A DNA stretch of 64,000 nt, from contig NZ_FWWU01000005.1 of NCBI RefSeq assembly GCF_900176165.1, forward strand, positions 248,001 through 312,000, in the 5' to 3' direction. Numbering within the stretch: the stretch's first letter is position 1; each line of letters opens with the position of its first letter. Below are positions 43,630 to 52,659 of this stretch, in pieces. This stretch comes from Deinococcus hopiensis KR-140. GTDB taxonomy: Bacteria > Deinococcota > Deinococci > Deinococcales > Deinococcaceae. Below the pieces are notes generated by a model. The model searched no databases. It was not told where the DNA came from and saw only the letters and a list, made by a program, of their open reading frames with translations. Made by a program: the position numbers and the translations under genes.

Positions 43630-44410
43630 GCCGGTCCATCAGCGTCTACAACGGGGCGAGAGCGTGCTGAACGGCTGGTTGCACCTGCCCGGCGGCGTGA
43701 GCGCTGAGGTGATGGGCCGGGCCGGGTACGATACCCTGACGGTGGACCTGCAACACGGCCTGATCGGCGACGGAGGTCTGGTGCCCACCCTGCAGGCGAT
43801 TACCGCGACGCCCGCCACGCCATTCGTGCGGGTACCTGGGCTACATCCGCCGGACCTGATGCGCGCACTGGACGCGGGTGCTGCTGGAGTGATCTGCCCG
43901 ATGATCGATACGCCCGAACAGGCCGCCGCACTGGTGCATGCCTGCCGCTACTCGCCCGTCGGCGGGCGCTCCTTCGGCCCGACCCGCGCCCGTCTGGTAT
44001 ACGGCGACGACTACGTAGCGCGGGCTGAGACCGAACTGCTGATCTTCGCCATGATTGAGACCGCGCAGGCTCTGCAGCACCTCGGCGCCATCGTCCAGAC
44101 GCCGGGACTCAGCGGCGTGTACGTCGGGCCGGGCGACCTGAGCCTCAGCCTGACCGGACGGGCCACCCTCGATTTCCGCCATGGTGAGGCGGCCAAAGCC
44201 GTGGCCCGTATCGTCCAGGTGGCAGACCACCACGGCGTGATCCCCGGCATTTTCACGCCTGGCGGCGAACTCGCGCGTCACGCACTGGACCTGGGGTACC
44301 GCTTCGTCACGGCTGGCTCCGACTTCGCGCTCCTCTCCGCGGCGGCGCGTGACGTCCTCACTGACCTGCGGCCAGCAGACGTATCCACCCCACCCGCGTC
44401 CCTGTATTGA
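43622..44410 (+). CDS. HpcH/HpaI-type class II aldolase
   Basis: 262 aa. The metal-site residues are Glu in A-M-I-E-T-A-Q-A and Asp in Y-V-G-P-G-D-L-S, with the family D-L-Q-H-G and R-V-P-G patterns. Class II aldolases of this family split 2-keto-3-deoxy or 4-hydroxy-2-oxo acids into pyruvate and an aldehyde. This supports a route in which the imported compound is oxidised to a keto-acid and cleaved. Confidence 0.88.
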   Translation: MPEPVHQRLQRGESVLNGWLHLPGGVSAEVMGRAGYDTLTVDLQHGLIGDGGLVPTLQAITATPATPFVRVPGLHPPDLMRALDAGAAGVICPMIDTPEQAAALVHACRYSPVGGRSFGPTRARLVYGDDYVARAETELLIFAMIETAQALQHLGAIVQTPGLSGVYVGPGDLSLSLTGRATLDFRHGEAAKAVARIVQVADHHGVIPGIFTPGGELARHALDLGYRFVTAGSDFALLSAAARDVLTDLRPADVSTPPASLY

Positions 44411-44445
44411 TCGCTCCCCACCTACGCCGCGCAAGGAGGCACCCG

Positions 44446-45744
44446 ATGGCCCGCATTCTGAAATCTGGCATGAACGCCGACACCCAGCTCAGCATCAACG
44501 AAAACGTGCAGCAGACGGTCCGCGGCATCATTGCGGACGTGCGGGAACGGGGCGACGAGGCGCTACGCGCGTACTCGCAGAAGTTCGATGGTTGGAACCC
44601 GCCGCAGTTCCGGCTGAGCCCCGAGCAGATCGGGCAGCTGGTCGCTCAGGTGCCCGCCGATCAGCTGGCCTCGATCCGCTTCAGCCTTGAGCAGGTACGC
44701 ACCTTCGCTCAGGCGCAGCGCGATTCGATCCGAGACGTGGAAATCGAGACGATCCCGGGCGTCACCCTGGGCCACAAGGTCTTACCGGTAAATTCAGCCG
44801 CGTGCTACGTGCCGGGTGGGCGGTATCCGATGATCGCCTCGGCCATCATGAGCGTGGCGACGGCCAAGGTCGCGGGCGTGCGCCGCGTGGTGGCCGTCAC
44901 GCCCCCGAAGGACGGGCAGCCTTACCCAGCCACTGTGGCGACGATGCACCTCGCTGGGGCTGACGAGATCTACATCATGGGTGGGGTACAGGCACTTGCG
45001 GCGCTGGCGCTCGGCACAGAGCGTGTGGCACCTGTGGACATGCTGGTCGGGCCGGGGAACGCCTACGTTGCCGAGGCCAAGCGGCAGCTCTTCGGGCAGG
45101 TGGGCATCGACCTGCTTGCCGGTCCCACCGAAACCCTGGTGATCGCCGACGAGTCGGTGGACGCCGAGATGGTCGCCACCGACCTGCTCGGACAGGCCGA
45201 GCACGGCACCAATTCCCCGGCCGTGCTGCTCACCACCTCCGAGACGCTGGCTCAGCAAGTCACTGCGGAAATCGGGCGCCAGTTGCGCGTGCTTGCCACT
45301 GCCGAGGTCGCCGCGCAGGCCTGGCACGATTACGGGCAGATCATCCTGGCCGAAGACGCGGATGAAATGGTGCATCTGGCGGACGAGATTGCCTCGGAGC
45401 ACGTGCAGGTGCTCACCCGTGACCCGGACTATTTCCTGGCACGCATGACCAACTACGGCTCGCTGTTCCTGGGTCCAGAGACCAACGTCGCTTACGGCGA
45501 CAAGACCATCGGCACCAATCACATCCTGCCGACTGGACGCGCGGCCCGCTACACCGGCGGGCTCTGGGTGGGCAAGTTTCTCAAGACGGTGACCTACCAG
45601 CGCGCCACGCGCGAGGCCTCGGTGCTGATCGGCCGCCACTGCTCAGTGATCTGTGGGGTTGAGGGCTTCGCTGGGCATCAGCGACAGGCTGACTTACGCG
45701 TGGAGCGCTACGGCTCCGCCGTGCCCATCGGGGCAGATGCTTGA
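44446..45744 (+). CDS. Histidinol-dehydrogenase-family enzyme (2)
   Basis: 432 aa; ATG after AAGGAGG. It shares A-C-Y-V-P-G-G-R-Y-P, G-N-A-Y-V-A-E-A-K-R-Q-L, L-L-A-G-P-T-E and G-Q-A-E-H-G-T with the paralogue at 33894, and the end T-G-G-L-W-V-G-K-F. The pair occurs on opposite arms under the same operators, so both are probably induced together and may oxidise two enantiomers or two successive intermediates. HpsN-like function is inferred, not shown. Confidence 0.88.
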   Translation: MARILKSGMNADTQLSINENVQQTVRGIIADVRERGDEALRAYSQKFDGWNPPQFRLSPEQIGQLVAQVPADQLASIRFSLEQVRTFAQAQRDSIRDVEIETIPGVTLGHKVLPVNSAACYVPGGRYPMIASAIMSVATAKVAGVRRVVAVTPPKDGQPYPATVATMHLAGADEIYIMGGVQALAALALGTERVAPVDMLVGPGNAYVAEAKRQLFGQVGIDLLAGPTETLVIADESVDAEMVATDLLGQAEHGTNSPAVLLTTSETLAQQVTAEIGRQLRVLATAEVAAQAWHDYGQIILAEDADEMVHLADEIASEHVQVLTRDPDYFLARMTNYGSLFLGPETNVAYGDKTIGTNHILPTGRAARYTGGLWVGKFLKTVTYQRATREASVLIGRHCSVICGVEGFAGHQRQADLRVERYGSAVPIGADA

Positions 45745-45775
45745 CTGGAGGTGGCCTTATGCTGAGGCCACGCCC

Positions 45776-46804
45776 ATGACCCGTCCTCCCACCAACGCCA
45801 CCGGCCCGGCCCAGCGGGTTACGTCCCTCGACGTGTCGCGCGTGGCGGGGGTGTCCCAGTCTGCCGTTTCCCGCGCGTTCACCCCAGGGGCGTCCATTAG
45901 CCCTGAGACGCGCCGCCGGGTTCTGGAAGCCGCGCAGCGCCTGGGCTATCAGCCCAACGCCATCGCCCGCTCGCTGGTCACCCAGCGAAGCGGCATTGTG
46001 GCCCTGATTGTAGGCGAGCTACACAATCCCTTCTACCCGCAGGCCCTCTCGCAGTTCGCGCAGGCGCTGGAGATGCGCGGCAAGCGGGCATTGCTGCTCA
46101 CCCATGACGCGCGGCGCGACGTGCAGGAGACCCTGGAAGCCGCACGGTCCTACCAGATTGAGGCGGCCATCGTCTTCCCGACCCGCCTGAACGCGGCGCC
46201 GCCCAGCTTGGGCAATGTGGAGGAAGGGGGAATTCCCGTCTTGCTGTTTAACCGTCACCTTCCCGGACATCAATTGTTGTCGGTCGCCTGCGACAATTAC
46301 AGGGGTGGGCGGCTGGCCGCGCAAGTGCTGCTTGACGCTGGGTCCCGCCAGCCCGCCTTCATTGGGGGCGACCCCGACACCTCCACCCACCAAGACCGCC
46401 TGCGCGGCTTCACGGAACGCTTGGCCGAAGCTGGCGTGCGTCCCGTCGCCACTCCGGCCCGCGCGTTTCAGTACGACTGGGGCGTGCAGGCCACCCTGCA
46501 CCTGGACGCGGCGGGTGACCGACCCGACGCGTTTTTCGGGGCCAACGACATCGTGGCGATCGGGATACTTGACGCCCTTCGAACGCTCGGTCGACGTGTG
46601 CCGCAGGAGGTCAGCGTGATTGGTTTCGACAATATCGAGGAATCGGCCCGGTTGGCCTACCGTTTGACGACCATCGGTCAGCCCTTAGAGGCCATGGTGG
46701 AAGACGCGTTGCGCGCGTTGGAGGACCCGCAGCCAGGTGAAGGCCCCCGGCTGCACCCCGGTGAGCTGATCTGGCGCGACACTGTAGCCGGGTCCCGGCC
46801 ATGA
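45776..46804 (+). CDS. LacI-family transcriptional repressor
   Basis: 342 aa. The N-terminal helix-turn-helix reads L-D-V-S-R-V-A-G-V-S-Q-S-A-V-S-R-A-F with hinge helix N-A-I-A-R-S-L. The ligand domain includes L-I-V-G-E-L-H-N-P-F-Y and G-A-N-D-I-V-A-I-G, the periplasmic-binding-protein fold. It is in the plus arm and overlaps the SDR gene by 4 bases. It should bind the two identical palindromes at 42133 and 42265. Confidence 0.92.
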   Translation: MTRPPTNATGPAQRVTSLDVSRVAGVSQSAVSRAFTPGASISPETRRRVLEAAQRLGYQPNAIARSLVTQRSGIVALIVGELHNPFYPQALSQFAQALEMRGKRALLLTHDARRDVQETLEAARSYQIEAAIVFPTRLNAAPPSLGNVEEGGIPVLLFNRHLPGHQLLSVACDNYRGGRLAAQVLLDAGSRQPAFIGGDPDTSTHQDRLRGFTERLAEAGVRPVATPARAFQYDWGVQATLHLDAAGDRPDAFFGANDIVAIGILDALRTLGRRVPQEVSVIGFDNIEESARLAYRLTTIGQPLEAMVEDALRALEDPQPGEGPRLHPGELIWRDTVAGSRP

Positions 46805-47556
46805 GTGGGGCGGGGGACCTGAGGGGCCGCGTCGCGCTGGTGACGGGGGGCGGCGGCGGGATCGGCAGCGCCATCTGCGAAGCGCTGGCCGGAGCAGGGG
46901 CCACGGTCCTCGTCGGCTATGCCAGTCAACCTGAACGCGCCGTCCAGCTGGCCGCTGGACTTCCCGGCGCCGCCCACCACGCTCTGCGGGTGCCGGTGGA
47001 CAACTCGGGCGTGTTGGCCCAGGCGGCCGCGGACGTGATGGCCACCCAGGGTCGCCTGGACCTCCTTGTGAACAACGCGGGCGTGACCACCCCCGTGCCG
47101 CATGCGGACCTGGACAGTCTGAGTGATGAGTGGATCGACACGATTCTGCGCGTGAACGTGCGAGGGGCTTTCGCCGCTGTGCGTGCTTTTGCTCCACTGC
47201 TGCGGTCGAGCGGCGACGGCCTGATCGTGAATATCTCCTCGGTTGCGGCCGTCACAGGACTGGGTTCCAACGTCGCGTACTGCGCGTCCAAAGCCGCGCT
47301 CGATTCGATGACCCGCTCCCTGGCCCGCGCTCTGGCCCCGGAGATCCGCGTATTGAGCGTATCTCCCGGCTGGGTGGACGGCGAGTACGCGGCCCGCATG
47401 CCTACCGACCTGGTCGCCGCACAGGCAGCACTGACCCCACTGGGCCGCATCGCCCGCCCTCAGGAGGTCGCGCGCGCTGTGATAGCCGCTGCGACGCACC
47501 TTACCTTCAGTACAGGAACGGTGATTCCAGTGGACGGCGGCCGACCTCTAAATTGA
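46801..47556 (+). CDS. Short-chain dehydrogenase/reductase
   Basis: 251 aa. The cofactor site is V-T-G-G-G-G-G-I-G-S-A; N-N-A-G-V is present; the catalytic Ser-Tyr-Lys are in V-N-I-S-S and Y-C-A-S-K; the end V-P-V-D-G-G matches the family closure. This is a classical SDR using NAD(P). It starts inside the LacI gene end and closes the plus arm, suited to oxidising a secondary alcohol before aldol cleavage. Confidence 0.93.
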   Translation: MSGAGDLRGRVALVTGGGGGIGSAICEALAGAGATVLVGYASQPERAVQLAAGLPGAAHHALRVPVDNSGVLAQAAADVMATQGRLDLLVNNAGVTTPVPHADLDSLSDEWIDTILRVNVRGAFAAVRAFAPLLRSSGDGLIVNISSVAAVTGLGSNVAYCASKAALDSMTRSLARALAPEIRVLSVSPGWVDGEYAARMPTDLVAAQAALTPLGRIARPQEVARAVIAAATHLTFSTGTVIPVDGGRPLN

Positions 47557-47660
47557 TGACCACATCATTCCGTCCTGCGACACCTGGAGCACACTCCCTG
47601 GCATTGATCTGGGATACGCCCTTCACCTCCGTAGATAACAACTTCGCTTTTCATTGTTTT

Positions 47661-47676
47661 ATACGGATTCCGAATA
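47661..47676. repeat. Single copy of an IS630-type terminal sequence
   Basis: ATACGGATTCCGAATA is identical to the right terminal repeat of the IS630 element that ends at 27491. No matching element or second end is nearby, so it is a scar or the end of a deleted element. It lies beside the IS66 remnant. Confidence 0.6.
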
Positions 47677-47699
47677 GACCATTTACAGTGGAAGGATGA

Positions 47700-48385
47700 G
47701 ACCGTCTGCTTTTACCCAGCCGCTCCAACATTCCGCCGAAGAGCAACTACTCGGTACGAAAAGATGGGCATAAGAACTTCATTGCGGAAGATACTGACGA
47801 GACCGTGCCAGATATTCATACCCTGCTTGCGAAGGGTAGAAATATAACTGCGAATACGACAGAAGTTCATGCCACCTTCCGCTGAACGAAAGCCACCAGA
47901 CACCTTCCGTTTTACGCAGGCCATCCGGATGTCCCGCTCCGCTTGATTATTGTCAAACGGCACTCCTTCGTCATGGAGGAAGCGCAGTATCGCTTCACGG
48001 TGCCGCTGGCACCGCAGCGCCAGGTTGCGCCCTCGGGTCTGCTTCACCCGACCTCGTTGTCCAGGCATAGGTCTAGCACTTGCCGAGCCAGCAAATCTTG
48101 CACTTCGACCTCGTTCCAATGCTGTCCACACGTACAGGTTCCTGTCACCGGCAGGACGATCACCTCATCAGGCGAGGCGCTCATCTTCAAGGTTGTTCCT
48201 GGGTGTCCTTCCTGACCACCAGGAGAGCGAACGCCTTTCTGGCGTTCGCTCTTGGGCTTCTTCCGCCAGACTTGGTCCTGGCTGGGGGGTTGATGGGAGG
48301 TCTGACTGGTCTGCGCGAAGCTGACTTCCAACTCGCGAATACGCGCTTGGAGACGTTCACAATTCGGGCAGGTTACGTCCGAGAT
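47700..48385 (-). pseudogene. IS66-family transposase (TnpC) remnant with an internal deletion
   Basis: The N-terminal part (48385 to about 48070) has C-P-N-C-E-R-L-Q-A-R-I-R-E-L-E, S-H-Q-P-P-S and the zinc-binding C-T-C-G. The C-terminal part (about 48040 to 47712) has F-D-N-N-Q-A-E-R-D-I-R and C-R-I-R-S-Y-I-S-T-L-R-K-Q-G. About 200 residues between them, including part of the DDE core, are missing and the frames differ. Not functional. Confidence 0.85.
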
Positions 48386-48444
48386 GCTTCACCTTACCTC
48401 ATCCCAACCGCGCCCTCAGGGGCTGCTGAATAGTTACAGGTTGC

Positions 48445-50391
48445 TTACTTCACCCTCTCAATCACCAGGGCTGTCGCGTTGTCCGGTGCTCCGGACTCCA
48501 GACTCAGCTCCAGCAGGTGCTCAACGGTCCTTTGCAGCGAGGGCTCGTGGAGCAAAATACCGTGCAGTACGGTTGGCTGCACCTCACCCCATACGCCGTC
48601 CGAGACCAGCAGCACGCGGCTGCCCACGGACAATTCCAGCGGCTCTTGCAGCACCTGAACGTAGTTGTCCTGTACGGCCCGCAGACTGCCGAGCGAACGC
48701 AGCACCTTGTTGCGCTCTGGGCTCACCTGGGCTTCTTCCGCCGTCATCTGGCCGCTCGCCACCATCGCGGCCACGTAGGAATGGTCTTTGCTGAGCTGCT
48801 GCACTGCGCCGCCCTGCGCCAGATAAGCGCGGGTGTCGCCCACATGGCCCAGCTGCAACCGGGTGCCGCGGATCTCCACGCCTGTGAGCGTGCAGCCTCC
48901 ATCCCGGCCCTGCATGTCGGTCAAGACGGCAGCATTGGCGTCCCACACCTGGGCTTCCAACGTCGGTGCCACCGAACCGAGAAAGGCCCGTACAGCGGCC
49001 TGACTCGCCACCTCGCCCGCCGCCATACCGCCCATGCCGTCCGAGACCACGGCCCGCAAGATCAGTTCTCCACCACCATGTTGCCCGGTCTGACGCCAGA
49101 CAAATCCGTAGGAATCCTCATTGATCGGTCGTTCGGGGTTGAGGCCGATGTCGGTGGCCGCCGCCACCTGATAGACGGGCAGCTTGACCGCCGCCGACTT
49201 GAGGGTGTCAAGCAATTGCGTGGGGGTCAGACGTTGCGGCAAGGGGGCCAGCATCCCGCTCAGCAGCTGCGGCACACCCGAGGCATTGACGCCTGCCAGC
49301 ACGGTGGATGACGGCCCTTCCGCTGGAAGGGGGCGTCCGGTGAGCCACTGAAAAAGCAATGCGCCCAGCAGATACACCCCGCTCTTTGCCTGCGCGGGTT
49401 GCCCCTCCTGCACTTCAGGCGGCGTAAAACTGTCGCGCAGGGTGGGTTGAACCGCTTCGCCCTGCCGGGCCACTTGCGGCGGCAACCTCAATTTCAAACC
49501 GCCCTGGGTAAGCTGGACGCCGGCTGGATCAAGGTCGATCACAGCGTAGCCCTGTTTTTCCAGGGCGAAGAGCAGACGGGCCAACTCGGTGAGGTGCGCC
49601 CGCGCCGCGTCAGGATCGAGCGGTATGGTCAGGGGCGTTCCCTCGGTGGGGGCCAGCACCAACAGGTCGCCCGCCGGGGTCACTCTGGGCAGCAGGCGGT
49701 GGGGCCGCAGCTCTGCCCACAGCGGACGGGGCCGCACATACACGTCCACGCTGGGGCCAGCGCCCAGGGCGTTGGCGCTAAACCAGCCGCGTCCCAGGTC
49801 CTGATTGAGCTGATAGCCGCTGACCACCTCGCCTGCCTGCGGGCCCTGTACGGCCACCGTCGGCGTGTAGGTCTCTTCCTCCAGCTCGCCCGTGGCAAAG
49901 GTGGGGAAATCAGGGAGCGCCGATTGCGCTGTGGCTGCAGCTTCCGGCCCGCCGGGCAGTTCTGCGGCGCGCGAAAGCCCTTCACCGGGGCCCTCTGTGG
50001 CCGGAACTTCTGTGGGCCCAGCTCCGCCCAGAGGAGCTTGAGCATCTGAAGTGGCTGGTCCGTCTGGAGCAACGGCGTTGTCCAGAACGGCAGGGGATTC
50101 TGGAACAACTGGGCTTGATCCAGCGGCGGCACCTTCCAAAACCGCGGAGGGTTCAGGGTCATGGCCCATGACTTCGGCGTTGCCCGCGTTCAGCCGGGAA
50201 GGAAAGACGTAATCCACTTCCAGGGGGCCGGTCCCGTTCTCCAGGTGCTGCTCGGTCCTCAGGTGGGTCAGCGTTTCCGATGCGGGGAGCGGGGGAAGGT
50301 CCTGGGGAAGTGCGGTCGCCTGGGTGCCGTTCTCGGGTGACGGAGCTTCCTCAGGGGACGGGCCGTGGAGCAGATCGTCAGGCTGGGTCAT
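48445..50391 (-). CDS. PP2C-type Ser/Thr protein phosphatase with long N-terminal region
   Basis: 648 aa. The first ~170 residues are Pro/Glu/Ala/Gly-rich and likely disordered. A middle region (~180-390) is weakly kinase-like (Q-L-N-Q-D-L-G-R-G). The PP2C domain fills the last 250 residues: N-E-D-S-Y, S-D-G-M-G-G-M-A-A-G-E, L-G-H-V-G-D-T-R-A-Y, L-L-V-S-D-G-V-W and D-N-A-T-A. It starts 2 bases after the FHA gene and dephosphorylates Ser/Thr sites made by the neighbouring kinase. Confidence 0.9.
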   Translation of the reverse strand: MTQPDDLLHGPSPEEAPSPENGTQATALPQDLPPLPASETLTHLRTEQHLENGTGPLEVDYVFPSRLNAGNAEVMGHDPEPSAVLEGAAAGSSPVVPESPAVLDNAVAPDGPATSDAQAPLGGAGPTEVPATEGPGEGLSRAAELPGGPEAAATAQSALPDFPTFATGELEEETYTPTVAVQGPQAGEVVSGYQLNQDLGRGWFSANALGAGPSVDVYVRPRPLWAELRPHRLLPRVTPAGDLLVLAPTEGTPLTIPLDPDAARAHLTELARLLFALEKQGYAVIDLDPAGVQLTQGGLKLRLPPQVARQGEAVQPTLRDSFTPPEVQEGQPAQAKSGVYLLGALLFQWLTGRPLPAEGPSSTVLAGVNASGVPQLLSGMLAPLPQRLTPTQLLDTLKSAAVKLPVYQVAAATDIGLNPERPINEDSYGFVWRQTGQHGGGELILRAVVSDGMGGMAAGEVASQAAVRAFLGSVAPTLEAQVWDANAAVLTDMQGRDGGCTLTGVEIRGTRLQLGHVGDTRAYLAQGGAVQQLSKDHSYVAAMVASGQMTAEEAQVSPERNKVLRSLGSLRAVQDNYVQVLQEPLELSVGSRVLLVSDGVWGEVQPTVLHGILLHEPSLQRTVEHLLELSLESGAPDNATALVIERVK

Positions 50392-50393
50392 CT

Positions 50394-51107
50394 TCAGCCC
50401 TGGTGGAAGATCAGCATCAGGTTGCCAAAGGCCAGTTCGTCACCGTCAGCCAGCGCTGCAGGTTCCTGCAGGCGCGGCGAGAAGCCCGACTCGCCTTTGC
50501 GCTTGATATAGACGCCGTTGGTGGAGCCGAGGTCGCGCACCGACCACACGCCCTGTTCGCGGTACAGCTCGGCGTGACGGCGCGAAATGTGCTCCTGGCC
50601 GCCCAGGCTGCTCAGGTCGATGTCTACCGGTCCACTGGAAGCGTCGAAGCGTCCAACGACCAGGCGGTCACCTTGCAGAGGAATAGATTCGCCGGTGGGT
50701 GCACCGAACTTCTTGACGCCGAGTTTGGCTTCTCCGGTCAGGACAGAGGCCGCTGGGGCCGCGGGAGCGGCAGATTCTGAGACGGATACCCCGGACGTGG
50801 ACGCTTCAGGCACAGGCGTGACAGCCGCTTCAGCCGCAGTTTCTCCGGATGCAGGGCCCACTGGACGTTCTGCTGGCAAGATGGTCTCAGCGCTCGGCGC
50901 TATGCTGGGCAGGGCCACTGCACCGGGAGCCGCCGCGTCAGTGGTGCCGCCTGCAGCTTCGCTGGAAGCGGCCTGAGGGATTGTTTCCGGAGCGGTCTCA
51001 GGCACGGGGCTGGACGTGGTGGCCCCAGGCAGCTCCACGCCGCAACCTTCACAGTAGGTGGTGCCCTCGGGGTTGGCGGTGCCGCAGACTTGGCAGAGAA
51101 CGGTCAT
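50394..51107 (-). CDS. Zinc-ribbon and FHA-domain protein
   Basis: 237 aa. The N-terminus is a zinc ribbon (C-Q-V-C-G and C-E-G-C-G at residues 5-22). A Pro/Ala/Glu-rich linker of about 110 residues follows. The FHA domain occupies the last 90 residues (I-S-R-R-H-A-E-L-Y and G-S-T-N-G-V-Y, the phosphothreonine-binding loop residues). It should bind a phosphothreonine of the adjacent kinase or its substrate. Confidence 0.9.
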   Translation of the reverse strand: MTVLCQVCGTANPEGTTYCEGCGVELPGATTSSPVPETAPETIPQAASSEAAGGTTDAAAPGAVALPSIAPSAETILPAERPVGPASGETAAEAAVTPVPEASTSGVSVSESAAPAAPAASVLTGEAKLGVKKFGAPTGESIPLQGDRLVVGRFDASSGPVDIDLSSLGGQEHISRRHAELYREQGVWSVRDLGSTNGVYIKRKGESGFSPRLQEPAALADGDELAFGNLMLIFHQG

Positions 51108-51125
51108 GGTGGTTCCTCCGGAAAA

Positions 51126-52655
51126 CTAGAGCGAGATGCGGCGGATGAGTACCAGAAAAAGGATGGCGAGGTCGGCCGCCCCCACGCTGGCACCGACGAC
51201 GGTGGGCCAGTGAAGGCCCGCCCCCTGGGTGTAAAAATACGCTGCTGCTGTCGCCGCAACGGGCAGGGCCACCGGCAGGGCAAACCACAACAGCCCGCCC
51301 GCAAGGGCCCCTACCCCCGCGCCGACCACGGCAGCCACGGCGTACTGCGCCGCCTGAATCGGCGCGGCGAAATACTCGTCCACCGACATGACGGCGATTC
51401 CCGCGCCCAGAAGGAGGCCCAGCACGGTGGACACCCGGCGCGACGCCGGGACGCGCTTCTTGCCACCCGTTGGAGCAGGCGTGTTCGGAACAGGCAGGTG
51501 TTGAGCAGAAGTCGGAACTGGGATGGGTTGCGGTGGTGCGGGAGTTGGTACGGCTTTGGGCGCGGGTTGAGGAGAGGGGACGGACGGAGATGGTGGCGCG
51601 GCTTTGGGGACCGGGGGCGCAGGACCCGGTGGAACTCCGGGCACCGGCCTGGGTACGGGAACCTGGGGCGCTGGCGGCCGGGATACTGGCGCTTGGGGGA
51701 CTGGTGGTGGAGCGGCCGGTTTCGGCGTTGGCGCAGTGAGGATCGCCAGGAGAGCCTGTGCACTTTGCGGACGGTCCTCTACACGCAGGGCCATGGCCTG
51801 TACGACGGCGCGGCGCAGCTGCGGTAAGGTCGAACTGGGCATCGGCGGCAGGGGCGTCCCCAGCATCAGGTCTGTGGCGGGGGGCGGCATCTGCCCGGTC
51901 AGGGCGTGCAGCAACGTGGCGCCCAGGGCGTAGATGTCGGTGTATGGCCCGAAGCGACCGGAATTGCCGTACTGTTCCAGAGGCGCGTACCCGGGCGTGA
52001 CCAGCCGGGTATGGCTCTGCGTTTTGCCCGCGACGAAAGTCCGCACCGAACCGAAGTCAATCAGCACGATGCGGCCCGTCTGGTGAAAAAAGATGTTGTC
52101 CGGCTTGATATCGCGGTGCAGCAGCCCACGCTGATGAATAACTTCCAGCGTCTCCGCCACCGAGCGGGCCACCTCGAGCACCACGTGGGGCGGTACCGGC
52201 CCGCGTTTCTCGATCAGGCTGCCGAGGGTGCTGCCTTCGAGGAATTCCATCACCAGATACGCGGTGCTGTTCTCCTCGAAGTAGTTCATCACCCGCACGA
52301 TGCTGGCGCTGTTGAAGCTGGCGAGCACTTTCGCTTCGTCCAGAAAGCCTTTTTTGGTCGTCTGATACTCGGCACTGCTGATGTTGCCCGGCGCGACCAC
52401 CGTTTTGCCGCGCCGCGAGGACCCGTCCAGAAACAGTTCTTTGATCGCCACCTTGAGGCCCAGCCGCGTGTCCTGACCGGCGTAGGTGATGCCGAAACCG
52501 CCCTGCCCGAGCACCTGACCGAGGGTGTACTGGCCGCCCAGTAGGGCCGTTCCCACGGGCAGGGCCACCAGACCTGAGGGGGTCAGCGGTGCGCCGCAGG
52601 TGTGGCAGACCGTTTCGCCGGGCTGAACGGCAACGCCGCAGACTGGGCAGTTCAC
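51126..52655 (-). CDS. Ser/Thr protein kinase with zinc ribbon and C-terminal membrane helices
   Basis: 509 aa. A zinc ribbon (C-P-V-C-G, C-H-T-C-G) is at the start. The kinase domain has V-L-G-Q-G-G-F-G-I-T-Y, the Lys in V-A-I-K-E-L-F, H-R-D-I-K-P-D-N and I-D-F-G-S-V-R. A ~100-residue Pro-rich linker leads to three or four hydrophobic helices (about residues 405-500). This is a membrane-anchored bacterial Hanks-type kinase. It is next in line after the vWA gene. Confidence 0.92.
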   Translation of the reverse strand: MNCPVCGVAVQPGETVCHTCGAPLTPSGLVALPVGTALLGGQYTLGQVLGQGGFGITYAGQDTRLGLKVAIKELFLDGSSRRGKTVVAPGNISSAEYQTTKKGFLDEAKVLASFNSASIVRVMNYFEENSTAYLVMEFLEGSTLGSLIEKRGPVPPHVVLEVARSVAETLEVIHQRGLLHRDIKPDNIFFHQTGRIVLIDFGSVRTFVAGKTQSHTRLVTPGYAPLEQYGNSGRFGPYTDIYALGATLLHALTGQMPPPATDLMLGTPLPPMPSSTLPQLRRAVVQAMALRVEDRPQSAQALLAILTAPTPKPAAPPPVPQAPVSRPPAPQVPVPRPVPGVPPGPAPPVPKAAPPSPSVPSPQPAPKAVPTPAPPQPIPVPTSAQHLPVPNTPAPTGGKKRVPASRRVSTVLGLLLGAGIAVMSVDEYFAAPIQAAQYAVAAVVGAGVGALAGGLLWFALPVALPVAATAAAYFYTQGAGLHWPTVVGASVGAADLAILFLVLIRRISL

Positions 52656-52659
52656 CGAC

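Noticed and set aside
51090..51827. Arg/Gly-rich plus-strand frame opposite the kinase gene
   Set aside because: It results from the proline-rich linker of the kinase read on the other strand.
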